Assembly: GCA_045537295.1 (NCBI GenBank)
Contig: JAZSPG010000079.1
Location: forward strand, 1 to 8,979
Length of the DNA: 8,979 nucleotides
Origin: Scatosoma sp045537295
GTDB taxonomy: Bacteria > Bacillota > Clostridia > Christensenellales > Borkfalkiaceae
Direction: 5' to 3'
The notes below the pieces were generated by a model that made no database searches, was not told the origin of the DNA, and worked only from the letters and a program-made list of their open reading frames with translations. The translations under genes and the position numbers were made by a program. Of this stretch, positions 1 to 5,660 are shown piece after piece; position 1 is the first letter of the stretch, and each line of letters begins with the position of its first letter.

Positions 1-2
1 TG

Positions 3-92
3 ACATTCTACAATGAAGTTCGTCCGCACAAATTTTTACGCTACATCTCGCCAAATGAAAAGGAAAGACGCTATAAACCCGTCCAATCGTAA
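3..92 (+). CDS. Transposase, C-terminal fragment (cut by window edge)
   Basis: Only the last 29 residues and the TAA stop are inside the window, so start and length are unknown. The visible peptide contains FYNEVRPHKFLRYISPNEKE. This matches the pattern that closes the integrase-core (rve) domain of DDE transposases of IS3-like and related elements, where a 'YN..RPH..L.Y.SP.E' segment follows the catalytic glutamate. The catalytic residues themselves lie outside the window. It is the only plus-strand coding sequence and converges on the minus-strand tRNA-Leu. Exact IS family, and whether the copy is intact, cannot be judged from this end. The fragment is too short for certainty, but the RPH...SP.E spacing is characteristic. 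Confidence 0.6.
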   Translation, partial: TFYNEVRPHKFLRYISPNEKERRYKPVQS

Positions 93-149
93 AGGTTCAT
101 AACGTCCATAATTTTTCTGTTTGCAATTAAGAATTTACAAGTTTGCAAA

Positions 150-172
150 AGTTCTTGTCTAATATAAGAACT
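150..172. repeat. Short perfect inverted repeat downstream of the transposase
   Basis: AGTTCTT at 150-156 pairs exactly with AAGAACT at 166-172, and G157-T165 and T158-A164 can extend the stem. On the minus strand the second arm is followed by TTTT, so it might act as a weak terminator. It could also belong to the end of the insertion sequence. The other IS end is outside the window, so terminal repeats cannot be compared. Apart from this stem and the hairpin beginning at 195, I see nothing else in 93-262. Confidence 0.35.
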
Positions 173-194
173 GTCTCAATCCCTTTGCTTTTCT

Positions 195-261
195 AAGAAA
201 AATGGGTGTTGTTTCCAAGCAAGTCCAATTAACTTGTTCGGATAACAGCACCCTCTTTCTT
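195..261 (-). terminator. Long imperfect hairpin, probable terminator of tRNA-Leu
   Basis: The arms 195-224 and 232-261 pair almost throughout around a 7-nt loop. The outer block GGGTGTTGT (204-212) pairs with ACAGCACCC (245-253) through one G-U. The inner block TCCAAGCAAGT (214-224) pairs with ACTTGTTCGGA (232-242) with one mismatch and one G-U. Read on the minus strand, the GC-rich stem base ends in CACCC followed by ATTTTTCTT, the layout of an intrinsic terminator. It starts 2 nt beyond the tRNA CCA end. In the plus direction the trailing TCTTTCTT is a weaker U-tract, so it may also stop convergent transcription from the transposase. The stem is longer than most terminators. Confidence 0.6.
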
Positions 262-263
262 CG

Positions 264-348
264 TGGTGCGGACGAAGGGATTTGAACCCACACGGTGTTA
301 CCCACAGGAACCTGAAACCTGCGCGTCTGCCAATTTCGCCACGTCCGC
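264..348 (-). tRNA. tRNA-Leu (anticodon CAG), CCA encoded
   Basis: The 85-nt minus-strand sequence folds as a type II tRNA. The acceptor stem GCGGACG/CGTCCGC is perfect, with discriminator A and an encoded CCA. The D-arm is GCG...CGC with the usual AATTGG loop. The anticodon loop TTCAGGT gives anticodon CAG, decoding CUG. There is a long variable arm with a GGT/ACC stem, and a T-loop TTCAAAT. Two U-U oppositions stand out: one closes the anticodon loop (31:39) and one is in the T-stem (50:64). Both are tolerable in a working tRNA. Acceptor pairing, variable arm and loop landmarks make the identity secure. Confidence 0.95.
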
Positions 349-365
349 GTATATATTACGGAAAT

Positions 366-396
366 ATTATATACCTTTTATTTCCGTTTTTGTCAA
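366..396 (-). promoter_or_regulatory. Sigma-A type promoter for tRNA-Leu
   Basis: On the minus strand a perfect TTGACA (391-396) is followed either by TATATA (368-373) at 17-nt spacing or by TATAAT (366-371) at 19 nt. Transcription would begin about 7-10 nt upstream of the mature tRNA 5' end at 348. The -35 box lies inside the last codons of the S51 peptidase gene and the -10 overlaps its stop codon, so the tRNA has its own promoter and need not depend on readthrough. Confidence 0.75.
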
Positions 397-1071
397 TTTT
401 CCGTCTTTGCGCTCTAACAGCCAAGCCGTTCCGCCACTCGTGATACTTCCAACGACTTCCCCGTCCTCTATCACCAACGCCGAATTGTCCTCAACCCCGA
501 AAGCACGGTCATAATTATAACACACTATTTTATCAAAGTCAAGCATTCTCGCGTTATAATGCGGAGAAATTACCCCTTTTTTCCAGCCCAACCCCGAAAA
601 CATAGCGTATTTTTCTTCCGTTTCGCCGTTTACGAGCGCGGAATCGGTGTAAATATCTGAAAACCAACAAATCGCACCCGCGGACAACCCCGCAAGAATC
701 ACCCCGCGTTCGTACGCGTCCTCAATCAGCGGTAACAGTCCCGATTTTTTCCATTCCTCTATCATAAAAACGGTATCCCCGCCACCGACGTAAATCATAT
801 CCGCCTTTTCAAACTTGGCTTTCATCTTTTCCAAGTCCACTTCCTTAAAAACGCTGAGTGCAACGTCCGTTTTAATATTGAATACCCCAGTATATACCTT
901 ATGAAAGGTATTGTAATAGGGCATAAAATCGTGGCTAGCCGTAGGAATAAACAACGCGTTGGCGCGCCTATCCCCCGCACGCTGTTTGGCAAGATTTGCG
1001 ATATATTCGTCAATTTTTAAGGTTGTTCTTTCGCGGAGCTCACCCCCGCCGATAGCAATAATCCGTTTCAT
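367..1071 (-). CDS. Peptidase S51 family protein (dipeptidase E-like)
   Basis: This is a predicted cytoplasmic serine peptidase related to alpha-aspartyl dipeptidase PepE, which cleaves Asp-X dipeptides; database names also use 'type 1 glutamine amidotransferase-like'. From the ATG at 1071 it is 234 aa, near the family's usual size. Visible motifs are the N-terminal IIAIGGGE strand, YVGGGDT (about residues 94-100), the nucleophile elbow GLSAGAICW with Ser about 130, and SPHYN with the probable catalytic His about 171. No signal peptide or membrane segment is seen. An in-frame GTG at 1080 would add MLK. I prefer the ATG because family members begin MK.IIAIGGG and a GGTG lies 6 nt upstream, but a GGGG element before the GTG also fits. 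It lies downstream of upp behind a possible weak terminator. Exact substrate is not shown by the sequence. Confidence 0.85.
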   Translation of the reverse strand: MKRIIAIGGGELRERTTLKIDEYIANLAKQRAGDRRANALFIPTASHDFMPYYNTFHKVYTGVFNIKTDVALSVFKEVDLEKMKAKFEKADMIYVGGGDTVFMIEEWKKSGLLPLIEDAYERGVILAGLSAGAICWFSDIYTDSALVNGETEEKYAMFSGLGWKKGVISPHYNARMLDFDKIVCYNYDRAFGVEDNSALVIEDGEVVGSITSGGTAWLLERKDGKLTKTEIKGI

Positions 1072-1099
1072 TTTTAACACCGTTCACCCCGTAAGCAAA

Positions 1100-1120
1100 G
1101 GCGACGAACTACTCGTCGCC
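1100..1120 (-). terminator. Possible weak intrinsic terminator after upp
   Basis: GGCGACGA (1100-1107) pairs perfectly with TCGTCGCC (1113-1120) around a 5-nt loop. On the minus strand the stem begins 18 nt after the upp stop and is followed by TTTGCTTAC, a poor U-tract. It could reduce rather than abolish transcription into the S51 peptidase gene, for which I see no separate promoter. Confidence 0.5.
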
Positions 1121-1138
1121 CCCGCCCCGTTTTCTTGT

Positions 1139-1792
1139 TTATTTCGTACCGAACAATCTGTCGCCCGCATCACCCAAGCCTGGTAAAATATAGCAATTCT
1201 CGTTCAAGCAACGGTCCACCGCCGCGGCGTACACCTCGATATCGGGGTGGTCGTCCATCAAACGTTGAATCCCCTCAGGCGCGCTGACGATACAGCAGAA
1301 CTTAATTTTCGTCACTCCGCGCTTTTTAATCATCGTAATCGCGTCGGATGCGCTACCGCCCGTAGCTAACATCGGGTCAACAACGATAATCGTTCTTTGT
1401 TCCGCGTCCGCAGGGAGTTTGCAATAATACTCGACGGGCTCGTGCGTGTCGTGGTCACGGTACAAACCGATATGTCCCACCTTTGCGTTGGGAATCAGCT
1501 TTTGCACGCCCGAAACCATACCCAGTCCCGCGCGCAAGATAGGTACGATACCCACCGCTTTGCCCGACACCATATAACATTTCGCGTCCTCCAAGGGCGT
1601 ATGCACGGTTACTTCTTCCAAAGGCAAATCCTTGGTAGCCTCGTAAGTTTCCAGCATTGCGATTTCTTCGGCAAGCTCGGCGAACTGTTTAGTCAGCGTA
1701 TCCGTTGCGCGAAGTATCGCTAATTTGTGTTCGATAAGCGGATGTTTTACGTGATGAAATTTGGGATTTTCCCAAAAAGTAAAGTTTTTCAT
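1139..1792 (-). CDS. upp: Uracil phosphoribosyltransferase
   Basis: Upp makes UMP and pyrophosphate from uracil and PRPP in the cytoplasm (pyrimidine salvage). The 217-aa protein has family length (E. coli 208) and an unbroken type I phosphoribosyltransferase fold. The PRPP-binding loop is IVVDPMLATGGSASD (about 136-150). The flexible-loop region GIVPILRAGLGM is at 81-92. The uracil-binding C-terminal signature YILPGLGDAGDRLFGTK ends the protein. The ATG at 1792 is preceded by AAAGGGGAG at about 8 nt. It follows rpiB by 38 bp with no convincing terminator, so the two are probably co-transcribed from the promoter at 2309-2337. RpiB helps supply the ribose-5-phosphate from which PRPP is made. 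Confidence 0.98.
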   Translation of the reverse strand: MKNFTFWENPKFHHVKHPLIEHKLAILRATDTLTKQFAELAEEIAMLETYEATKDLPLEEVTVHTPLEDAKCYMVSGKAVGIVPILRAGLGMVSGVQKLIPNAKVGHIGLYRDHDTHEPVEYYCKLPADAEQRTIIVVDPMLATGGSASDAITMIKKRGVTKIKFCCIVSAPEGIQRLMDDHPDIEVYAAAVDRCLNENCYILPGLGDAGDRLFGTK

Positions 1793-1830
1793 AAGTTGTA
1801 CTCCCCTTTATTTACAACGCTTTCACGCGT

Positions 1831-2283
1831 TTATTTACAATATTTTTCTTCTAACGCTTTAATTTTTGCAATACGGCGGTTATGTCTTTCCCCACCCTCA
1901 AATTCGGTGGTAAGGAAGGTGTACACGATTTCCTGCATTATACCCTCACCCAACACTTTTTCGCCGAACGCAATCATATTCGCGTCGTTGTGTAAACGGG
2001 TGTATTTCACGCAATAACAGTCGTGACAATGCGCACAACGAATACCTGGTACCTTGTTCGCAACGATAGAAACACCGATACCCGACGAACAAACCACGAT
2101 ACCACGGTCGCATTCACCGCTTGCTACCGCCTCCGCCGCAGGTCCTGCAAAATCGGGATAATCACAAGAATCGGTGGAATTCGTACCAAAATCCACTACG
2201 GTATGTCCAAGTTTTTCAACGTATGCAATCATAGCTTTTTTCAAATTCAAGCCACCATGGTCGCAAGCAACTGCAATTTTCAT
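1831..2283 (-). CDS. rpiB: Ribose-5-phosphate isomerase B
   Basis: RpiB interconverts ribulose-5-phosphate and ribose-5-phosphate in the non-oxidative pentose phosphate pathway. The 150-aa protein is full length for the RpiB/LacAB family. It shows the N-terminal MKIAVACDHGG (phosphate and ring-opening residues Asp8, His9), the active-site loop VVCSSGIGVSI with the catalytic Cys at 65, the RLHNDANMIAFG segment with His98, and the C-terminal GGERHNRRIAKI. The Cys-containing loop places it with the E. coli-type enzymes rather than the mycobacterial type that uses Glu. The ATG has an AAAGGAG ribosome binding site 7-8 nt upstream. A strong promoter directly precedes it, so it appears to head an rpiB-upp transcript, while readthrough from the phosphatase gene remains possible. 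LacA/LacB are unlikely because no lac genes are nearby. Confidence 0.96.
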   Translation of the reverse strand: MKIAVACDHGGLNLKKAMIAYVEKLGHTVVDFGTNSTDSCDYPDFAGPAAEAVASGECDRGIVVCSSGIGVSIVANKVPGIRCAHCHDCYCVKYTRLHNDANMIAFGEKVLGEGIMQEIVYTFLTTEFEGGERHNRRIAKIKALEEKYCK

Positions 2284-2308
2284 AAAATTTTCTCCTTTGG
2301 TTTTTTAT

Positions 2309-2337
2309 ATTATACCACGCAAACCTCGAAATATCAA
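2309..2337 (-). promoter_or_regulatory. Sigma-A promoter upstream of rpiB
   Basis: On the minus strand TTGATA (2332-2337) and TATAAT (2309-2314) are separated by exactly 17 nt, and TG one base upstream of the -10 makes it an extended -10. This matches consensus at 11 of 12 hexamer positions. The -35 overlaps the stop codon of the upstream phosphatase gene. Transcription would start near 2302, leaving a short leader with the AAAGGAG site of rpiB. Confidence 0.85.
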
Positions 2338-2894
2338 GTGTTTGCGCGTTTTTTTACGCATTTTTTGGGTTTTTCTATAAATTTAGAACGCATTGTTTGA
2401 GGTAGAATTTTTTCAATCACCGCGTACATACCCCCCTCTAACAGCTCGTATACGTACTCGTAACAGTCCATATCCCTGCCGTACGGGTCTAACACCTCGT
2501 AACCTGCAAGTTCTGAAAAGGAATACACGTTATTTTCAATTTCTTCCTCGAAAACGTCCTCTTGTTCGCGCAAGGCTTGCCAGCGCATTTCCATTAGCAA
2601 ATCGCGCTGAATATCCGTCATACAAACGATTGCAAGCGATTGTTTAAGCATTCTTTTATCCACTTTTTTTGCGGAAAAGTTAAGGGGTGCAATCCCTTTA
2701 TTCATAAGGATTTGCGCGGATTTTTCATTGAGCAAATCACCCTTTTTCGCTCGCGTACCCGCAGACGTCACTTTTAATTTCACCAGCCCCATTTTTAGCG
2801 TTTTTTCTCGAAAAATCGCCTCTGCCATAGGGGAACGGCAGGTGTTGCCCGTGCATACGAACACCACGAGTTTTTTCGTCGTTTTTCTTTTCAT
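2334..2894 (-). CDS. ywlE: Low-molecular-weight phosphatase, likely protein-arginine phosphatase
   Basis: This cytoplasmic LMW-PTP family enzyme has the C-X5-R-S loop VCTGNTCRSPMAEA, with nucleophile Cys14 and Arg20, and the general-acid loop DPYGRDMDCY with Asp136. Residue 18, just before the loop's second Cys, is Thr. In Bacillus YwlE the equivalent Thr11 favours phosphoarginine, whereas tyrosine phosphatases usually have Ile there, so arginine dephosphorylation is the likely role (inferred). At 186 aa it is some 30 residues longer than typical. The extra length is a Lys-rich N-terminus and a basic C-terminal tail (about residues 165-186), plus an acidic stretch EEDVFEEEIE-like near 110-120. 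Its start is 30 bp after the sua5 stop, indicating one transcript. An AGG lies 6-7 nt before the ATG and a stronger AAAAGGAG lies further upstream. The start is family-consistent. Confidence 0.88.
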   Translation of the reverse strand: MKRKTTKKLVVFVCTGNTCRSPMAEAIFREKTLKMGLVKLKVTSAGTRAKKGDLLNEKSAQILMNKGIAPLNFSAKKVDKRMLKQSLAIVCMTDIQRDLLMEMRWQALREQEDVFEEEIENNVYSFSELAGYEVLDPYGRDMDCYEYVYELLEGGMYAVIEKILPQTMRSKFIEKPKKCVKKRANT

Positions 2895-2924
2895 CTCGTA
2901 CCTGCCTACTCCTTTTCCTGTTTT

Positions 2925-3953
2925 CTACTTATCCGTTCTTGGAATATCTTCGGACGCACAAGCCTTGTGCAAACGGTTCAAAACGCCCGTCATTACCCCG
3001 CCTTTTTCTTCGGGTTCTACCACAATTAATACTTCGCAAACCCCTTCCGCCTCGCGCAGTAATTTATACAGTCGCATTGCCATTTCCGCCTGATTTTTCC
3101 CGAGGTTTAGGCACTTAGCGCCCATTTTTTCAAAAATGCAAATCCATTTTTCTTCGCAAAGTACCGCAACCTCTTTATTTTCAAGGGATTGCGCACTATA
3201 AGCCAAAAATGCGTTTTTTACGTTTTTTGCCTCAAAATACAGCGTTTTACAACGGGGTGCGTAATGCTTGTATAATACCCCCGGACTTTTGACTTTTTCG
3301 CCCTTTTCAAAAGTGGGCGTATATTCCCCGCAAATCCCCACGACGCTTTCAATCATTTCTTTGGTGATTAGCCCCGGACGCAAAATTACGGGAATTTCTC
3401 CCGTGCAATCGCAAACCGTACTCTCAATTCCGCCGACACATTCCCCGCCGTCTAAGATGAGCGCAATTTTCCCCTCAAAATCGTCGAAAACGTGTTGCGC
3501 GGAAGTGGGGCTGACGTGGCGGGATAAGTTCGCGCTGGGCGCAACGATAGGTATGCCTACCTCCCTTAAAAATGCTTGCGCGCCCTCGTGCGAGGGTACG
3601 CGAACGGCAAGCGTGTCTAATCCGCAGGATACGAATTGGCTTACCTTATTTTTGGAGGGATAGACGAGCGTTAAAGGTCCGGGCAAAAATGCCTCGCGAA
3701 GCTTTTTTGCGTAAGGCGGGTCGTAATCGATAATTTGCGATAAATCGTAATCTAAATGCACGTGCGCGATTAACGGGTTATCGTTGGGTCTGCCCTTTAC
3801 CTCGAAAATCTTTTTTACGGCAAAATCGTCAAATGCGCTACCGCCCAAACCGTACACCGTCTCGGTGGGTATTGCAACGACTTCCCCTGCCTCTATTAAA
3901 TTTTTCGCCTCTCGTAAACTTTCAGGCGTGATTTGTTTGATTTTCGTTTGCAT
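2925..3953 (-). CDS. sua5: L-threonylcarbamoyladenylate synthase (Sua5/YrdC/YwlC)
   Basis: Sua5 makes threonylcarbamoyl-AMP from threonine, bicarbonate and ATP, the first step of t6A37 modification of ANN-decoding tRNAs. TsaBDE complete the transfer. From the ATG at 3953 the protein is 342 aa, the two-domain Sua5 form. The YrdC domain covers about 12-195 with PTETVYGLG (30-37), the nucleotide-binding KGRPNDNPL (53-61) and APSANLSRHVSPT (138-150). The linker SPGVLYKHYAP (223-233) leads into the C-terminal Sua5 domain. The frame is open further upstream to an ATG at 4049, but those 32 extra residues are translated structured repeat, so I place the start at 3953. The weak point is that AAGG abuts this ATG with almost no spacing and no good ribosome binding site is visible. 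The phosphatase gene follows after 30 bp. Confidence 0.93.
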   Translation of the reverse strand: MQTKIKQITPESLREAKNLIEAGEVVAIPTETVYGLGGSAFDDFAVKKIFEVKGRPNDNPLIAHVHLDYDLSQIIDYDPPYAKKLREAFLPGPLTLVYPSKNKVSQFVSCGLDTLAVRVPSHEGAQAFLREVGIPIVAPSANLSRHVSPTSAQHVFDDFEGKIALILDGGECVGGIESTVCDCTGEIPVILRPGLITKEMIESVVGICGEYTPTFEKGEKVKSPGVLYKHYAPRCKTLYFEAKNVKNAFLAYSAQSLENKEVAVLCEEKWICIFEKMGAKCLNLGKNQAEMAMRLYKLLREAEGVCEVLIVVEPEEKGGVMTGVLNRLHKACASEDIPRTDK

Positions 3954-3962
3954 ACCTTGTTG

Positions 3963-4066
3963 ATGAATTGCAAACCTACGGTTTGCGTGAATTGAAATAA
4001 ATTTCGTGAATTGCCCTGCGGGCGTGAATTGCAAAACAAAGTTTTGCATTGTGGTAAAATTATACG
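3963..4066 (-). repeat. Four-hairpin structured repeat, copy A (upstream of sua5)
   Basis: In plus orientation the element is a run of four mini-hairpins, each introduced by the 7-nt linker GTGAATT (ATGAATT at the left edge). Stem 1 pairs 3970-3976 with 3980-3986 (GCAAACC/GGTTTGC, loop TAC). Stem 2 is GAAA/TTTC within 3994-4005. Stem 3 is GCCC/GGGC within 4013-4023 (loop TGC). Stem 4 pairs 4031-4037 with 4041-4047 (GCAAAAC/GTTTTGC, loop AAA). It closes with the block ATTGTGGTAAAATTATACG. A second copy at 5661-5761 keeps the order, linkers and stems. It fills most of the dnaB-sua5 spacer, and in the minus direction would form the 5' leader of sua5. No transposase or terminal repeats accompany it. 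Confidence 0.85.
4059..4064 (-). promoter_or_regulatory. TATAAT motif at the upstream end of repeat copy A
   Basis: Minus-strand TATAAT lies in the block conserved between the two repeat copies, 9 nt before the repeat's ATG at 4049. At 16-18 nt further upstream I find no -35 match (AATAAA at 17) and no extended -10 TG, so promoter activity is doubtful and rests on conservation only. Confidence 0.25.
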
Positions 4067-4101
4067 GTAATCAAAACGCCATTTATTCGTTAGATTGTGT
4101 T

Positions 4102-5631
4102 TTACTCGAACGGTAACTCGTCGTCGTCACCGCCCACATGCTTTAAGCTGGATTTGCGCGGGGGCATAGGCGGTTCGGGTGCGCCGTAGTCGTCCTCGGG
4201 CGCAACGTATTCCTCGTCGCCGTCCTCGTCCTCGTATGCGCGCGGTTGCGTACCCAAGTACTGAGGCGGTTCGTCGTCGCGGTTTTGTTCGTCCACGTCC
4301 ACGAACTTGGTACATTCGCCGATAAATTTAAGCGATACTCTGCCCAGCTCACCAGCTCTATGCTTGGCGATAATAAGTTCCGCCGCGCCTTTGACGATTT
4401 TGCCCGATTCGATTTCTTCCTTGGTTGCCGTCACTTCGGGGCGGTTGATGAACATTACGATATCTGCGTCTTGCTCGATTGCACCCGATTCACGAAGGTC
4501 GGAAAGTTGCGGTTCTTTGGACTGAATACGACGAAGCTGGGAAAGCGCAATCACGGGTACGCCGAGTTCTTTCGCCATTATCTTCAAATCTCGCGTGATG
4601 GACGCGACTTCCTGTTGTCTGTTTTCCGCGCCCGCCATTTTGGAATCACCGCTGGACATAAGCTGGATATAGTCTATCATAATTAAATCGACACCGCCCG
4701 CCGTCGTTTTCAGCCGTCGGCATTTGGATAAGATTTCCCCGGGGGTTATGCGCGAGGAATCGTCGATATAGATATTGCTTTGTTTGAGTTTATCGCCCGC
4801 GAGCATTAGTTTTTTCCATTCCTTTGCGGAAAGCTCGCCCGAAAGTGCGTGCGACATACTCACGTTTGCATATGCGCAAATAAGACGCTGTACAATTTCG
4901 TTTCTCGGCATTTCCAGCGAGAACACGGCACAGGTTTTGCCTGCGCGAAGGGACGCGTTTTCAACGAGGTTCATTGCAAGCGAGGTTTTACCCATACCCG
5001 GTCGGGCGGCAAGTACGATAAGCGCGCCTGCCTGTAAGCCGTGGGTCATTTTATCCAACCGTTTATAGCCCGTGGGAATACCCTTAAACGAGTCGGGGTT
5101 GGATTGTAACTGTTCGAATTTATGCAACACTTCGCCGATTACGTCGCCCTCTTGCATTCCAAGAAGTGCCGAGCGTTCGCTTTGACGGGATATATCGTAC
5201 ACCGCTTTTTCCGCGTACGCGAGCGATTGGTTTTCGTCCGTTGCCGTAACGCAGGTTTCAATAATTTTCCGCGACGCGCGAATGAGCTTTCTGTTCATAC
5301 TGTCGCGCTTGACAATTTCGTAGTACGATTTGTAGTTTGCGGCGGACGGCGTGATTTGCGCTAGCTCCGTAAGGTAGACGATTCCGCCCGCTTTTTCCAA
5401 GTTGCCCTCGCTACTAAGCTCGTCGGATACGGTGACGAGGTCGATAGGTTTGCGGTTTGCAAATACCTTTTGCATTGCGTACAATATCAATTTATGCGAT
5501 TCTTGGTAGAAATCTTCCTCGCCTAATTTTTCCACGAGTTCGGACGCGATATCGCTGTCGATTAGAAAACAGCCGAGTAGCGCCATTTCGGCGTCGCGGT
5601 TATAGGGCATCGTATTTACGGGTGTTGACAT
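4102..5631 (-). CDS. dnaB: Replicative DNA helicase DnaB
   Basis: DnaB is the hexameric 5'-3' helicase of the replication fork. The 509-aa protein has the N-terminal helical domain (about 8-110, beginning PYNRDAEMALLG), a linker, and the RecA-like C-terminal domain (about 185-445). Walker A is ARPGMGKTS (209-217), Walker B is LIMID (316-320), and the motif SQLRR is followed by SDLRESGAIEQDADIVMF with the arginine-finger region after it. No intein interrupts it. Unusual is an acidic, proline-rich tail of about 65 residues (445-509) ending DDDELPFE, which resembles the SSB C-terminal tip. The start is the ATG at 5631, preceded by AGAGGAAA at about 8 nt. The in-frame ATG at 5745 would add 38 residues encoded by the structured repeat and is not family-like. 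It sits between pepF and sua5 rather than beside rplI. Confidence 0.97.
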   Translation of the reverse strand: MSTPVNTMPYNRDAEMALLGCFLIDSDIASELVEKLGEEDFYQESHKLILYAMQKVFANRKPIDLVTVSDELSSEGNLEKAGGIVYLTELAQITPSAANYKSYYEIVKRDSMNRKLIRASRKIIETCVTATDENQSLAYAEKAVYDISRQSERSALLGMQEGDVIGEVLHKFEQLQSNPDSFKGIPTGYKRLDKMTHGLQAGALIVLAARPGMGKTSLAMNLVENASLRAGKTCAVFSLEMPRNEIVQRLICAYANVSMSHALSGELSAKEWKKLMLAGDKLKQSNIYIDDSSRITPGEILSKCRRLKTTAGGVDLIMIDYIQLMSSGDSKMAGAENRQQEVASITRDLKIMAKELGVPVIALSQLRRIQSKEPQLSDLRESGAIEQDADIVMFINRPEVTATKEEIESGKIVKGAAELIIAKHRAGELGRVSLKFIGECTKFVDVDEQNRDDEPPQYLGTQPRAYEDEDGDEEYVAPEDDYGAPEPPMPPRKSSLKHVGGDDDELPFE

Positions 5632-5660
5632 AGTGGTTTCCTCTTTATTATTTTGTGGGA

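Noticed and set aside
119..149. TTTGCAA/TTGCAAA inverted pair
   Set aside because: It is AT-rich, 7 bp with a 16-nt loop, and lacks the GTGAATT linkers of the structured repeat, so it is probably chance.
1816..1831. AACGC/GCGTT hairpin between rpiB and upp
   Set aside because: The stem has five pairs and no U-tract. It is too weak to call a terminator and does not argue against co-transcription.
3954..4049. N-terminal extension of sua5 from the ATG at 4049
   Set aside because: The added residues are translated repeat sequence, there is no ribosome binding site before that ATG, and the Sua5 family begins near the ATG at 3953. It is kept as a finding, not as the gene start.
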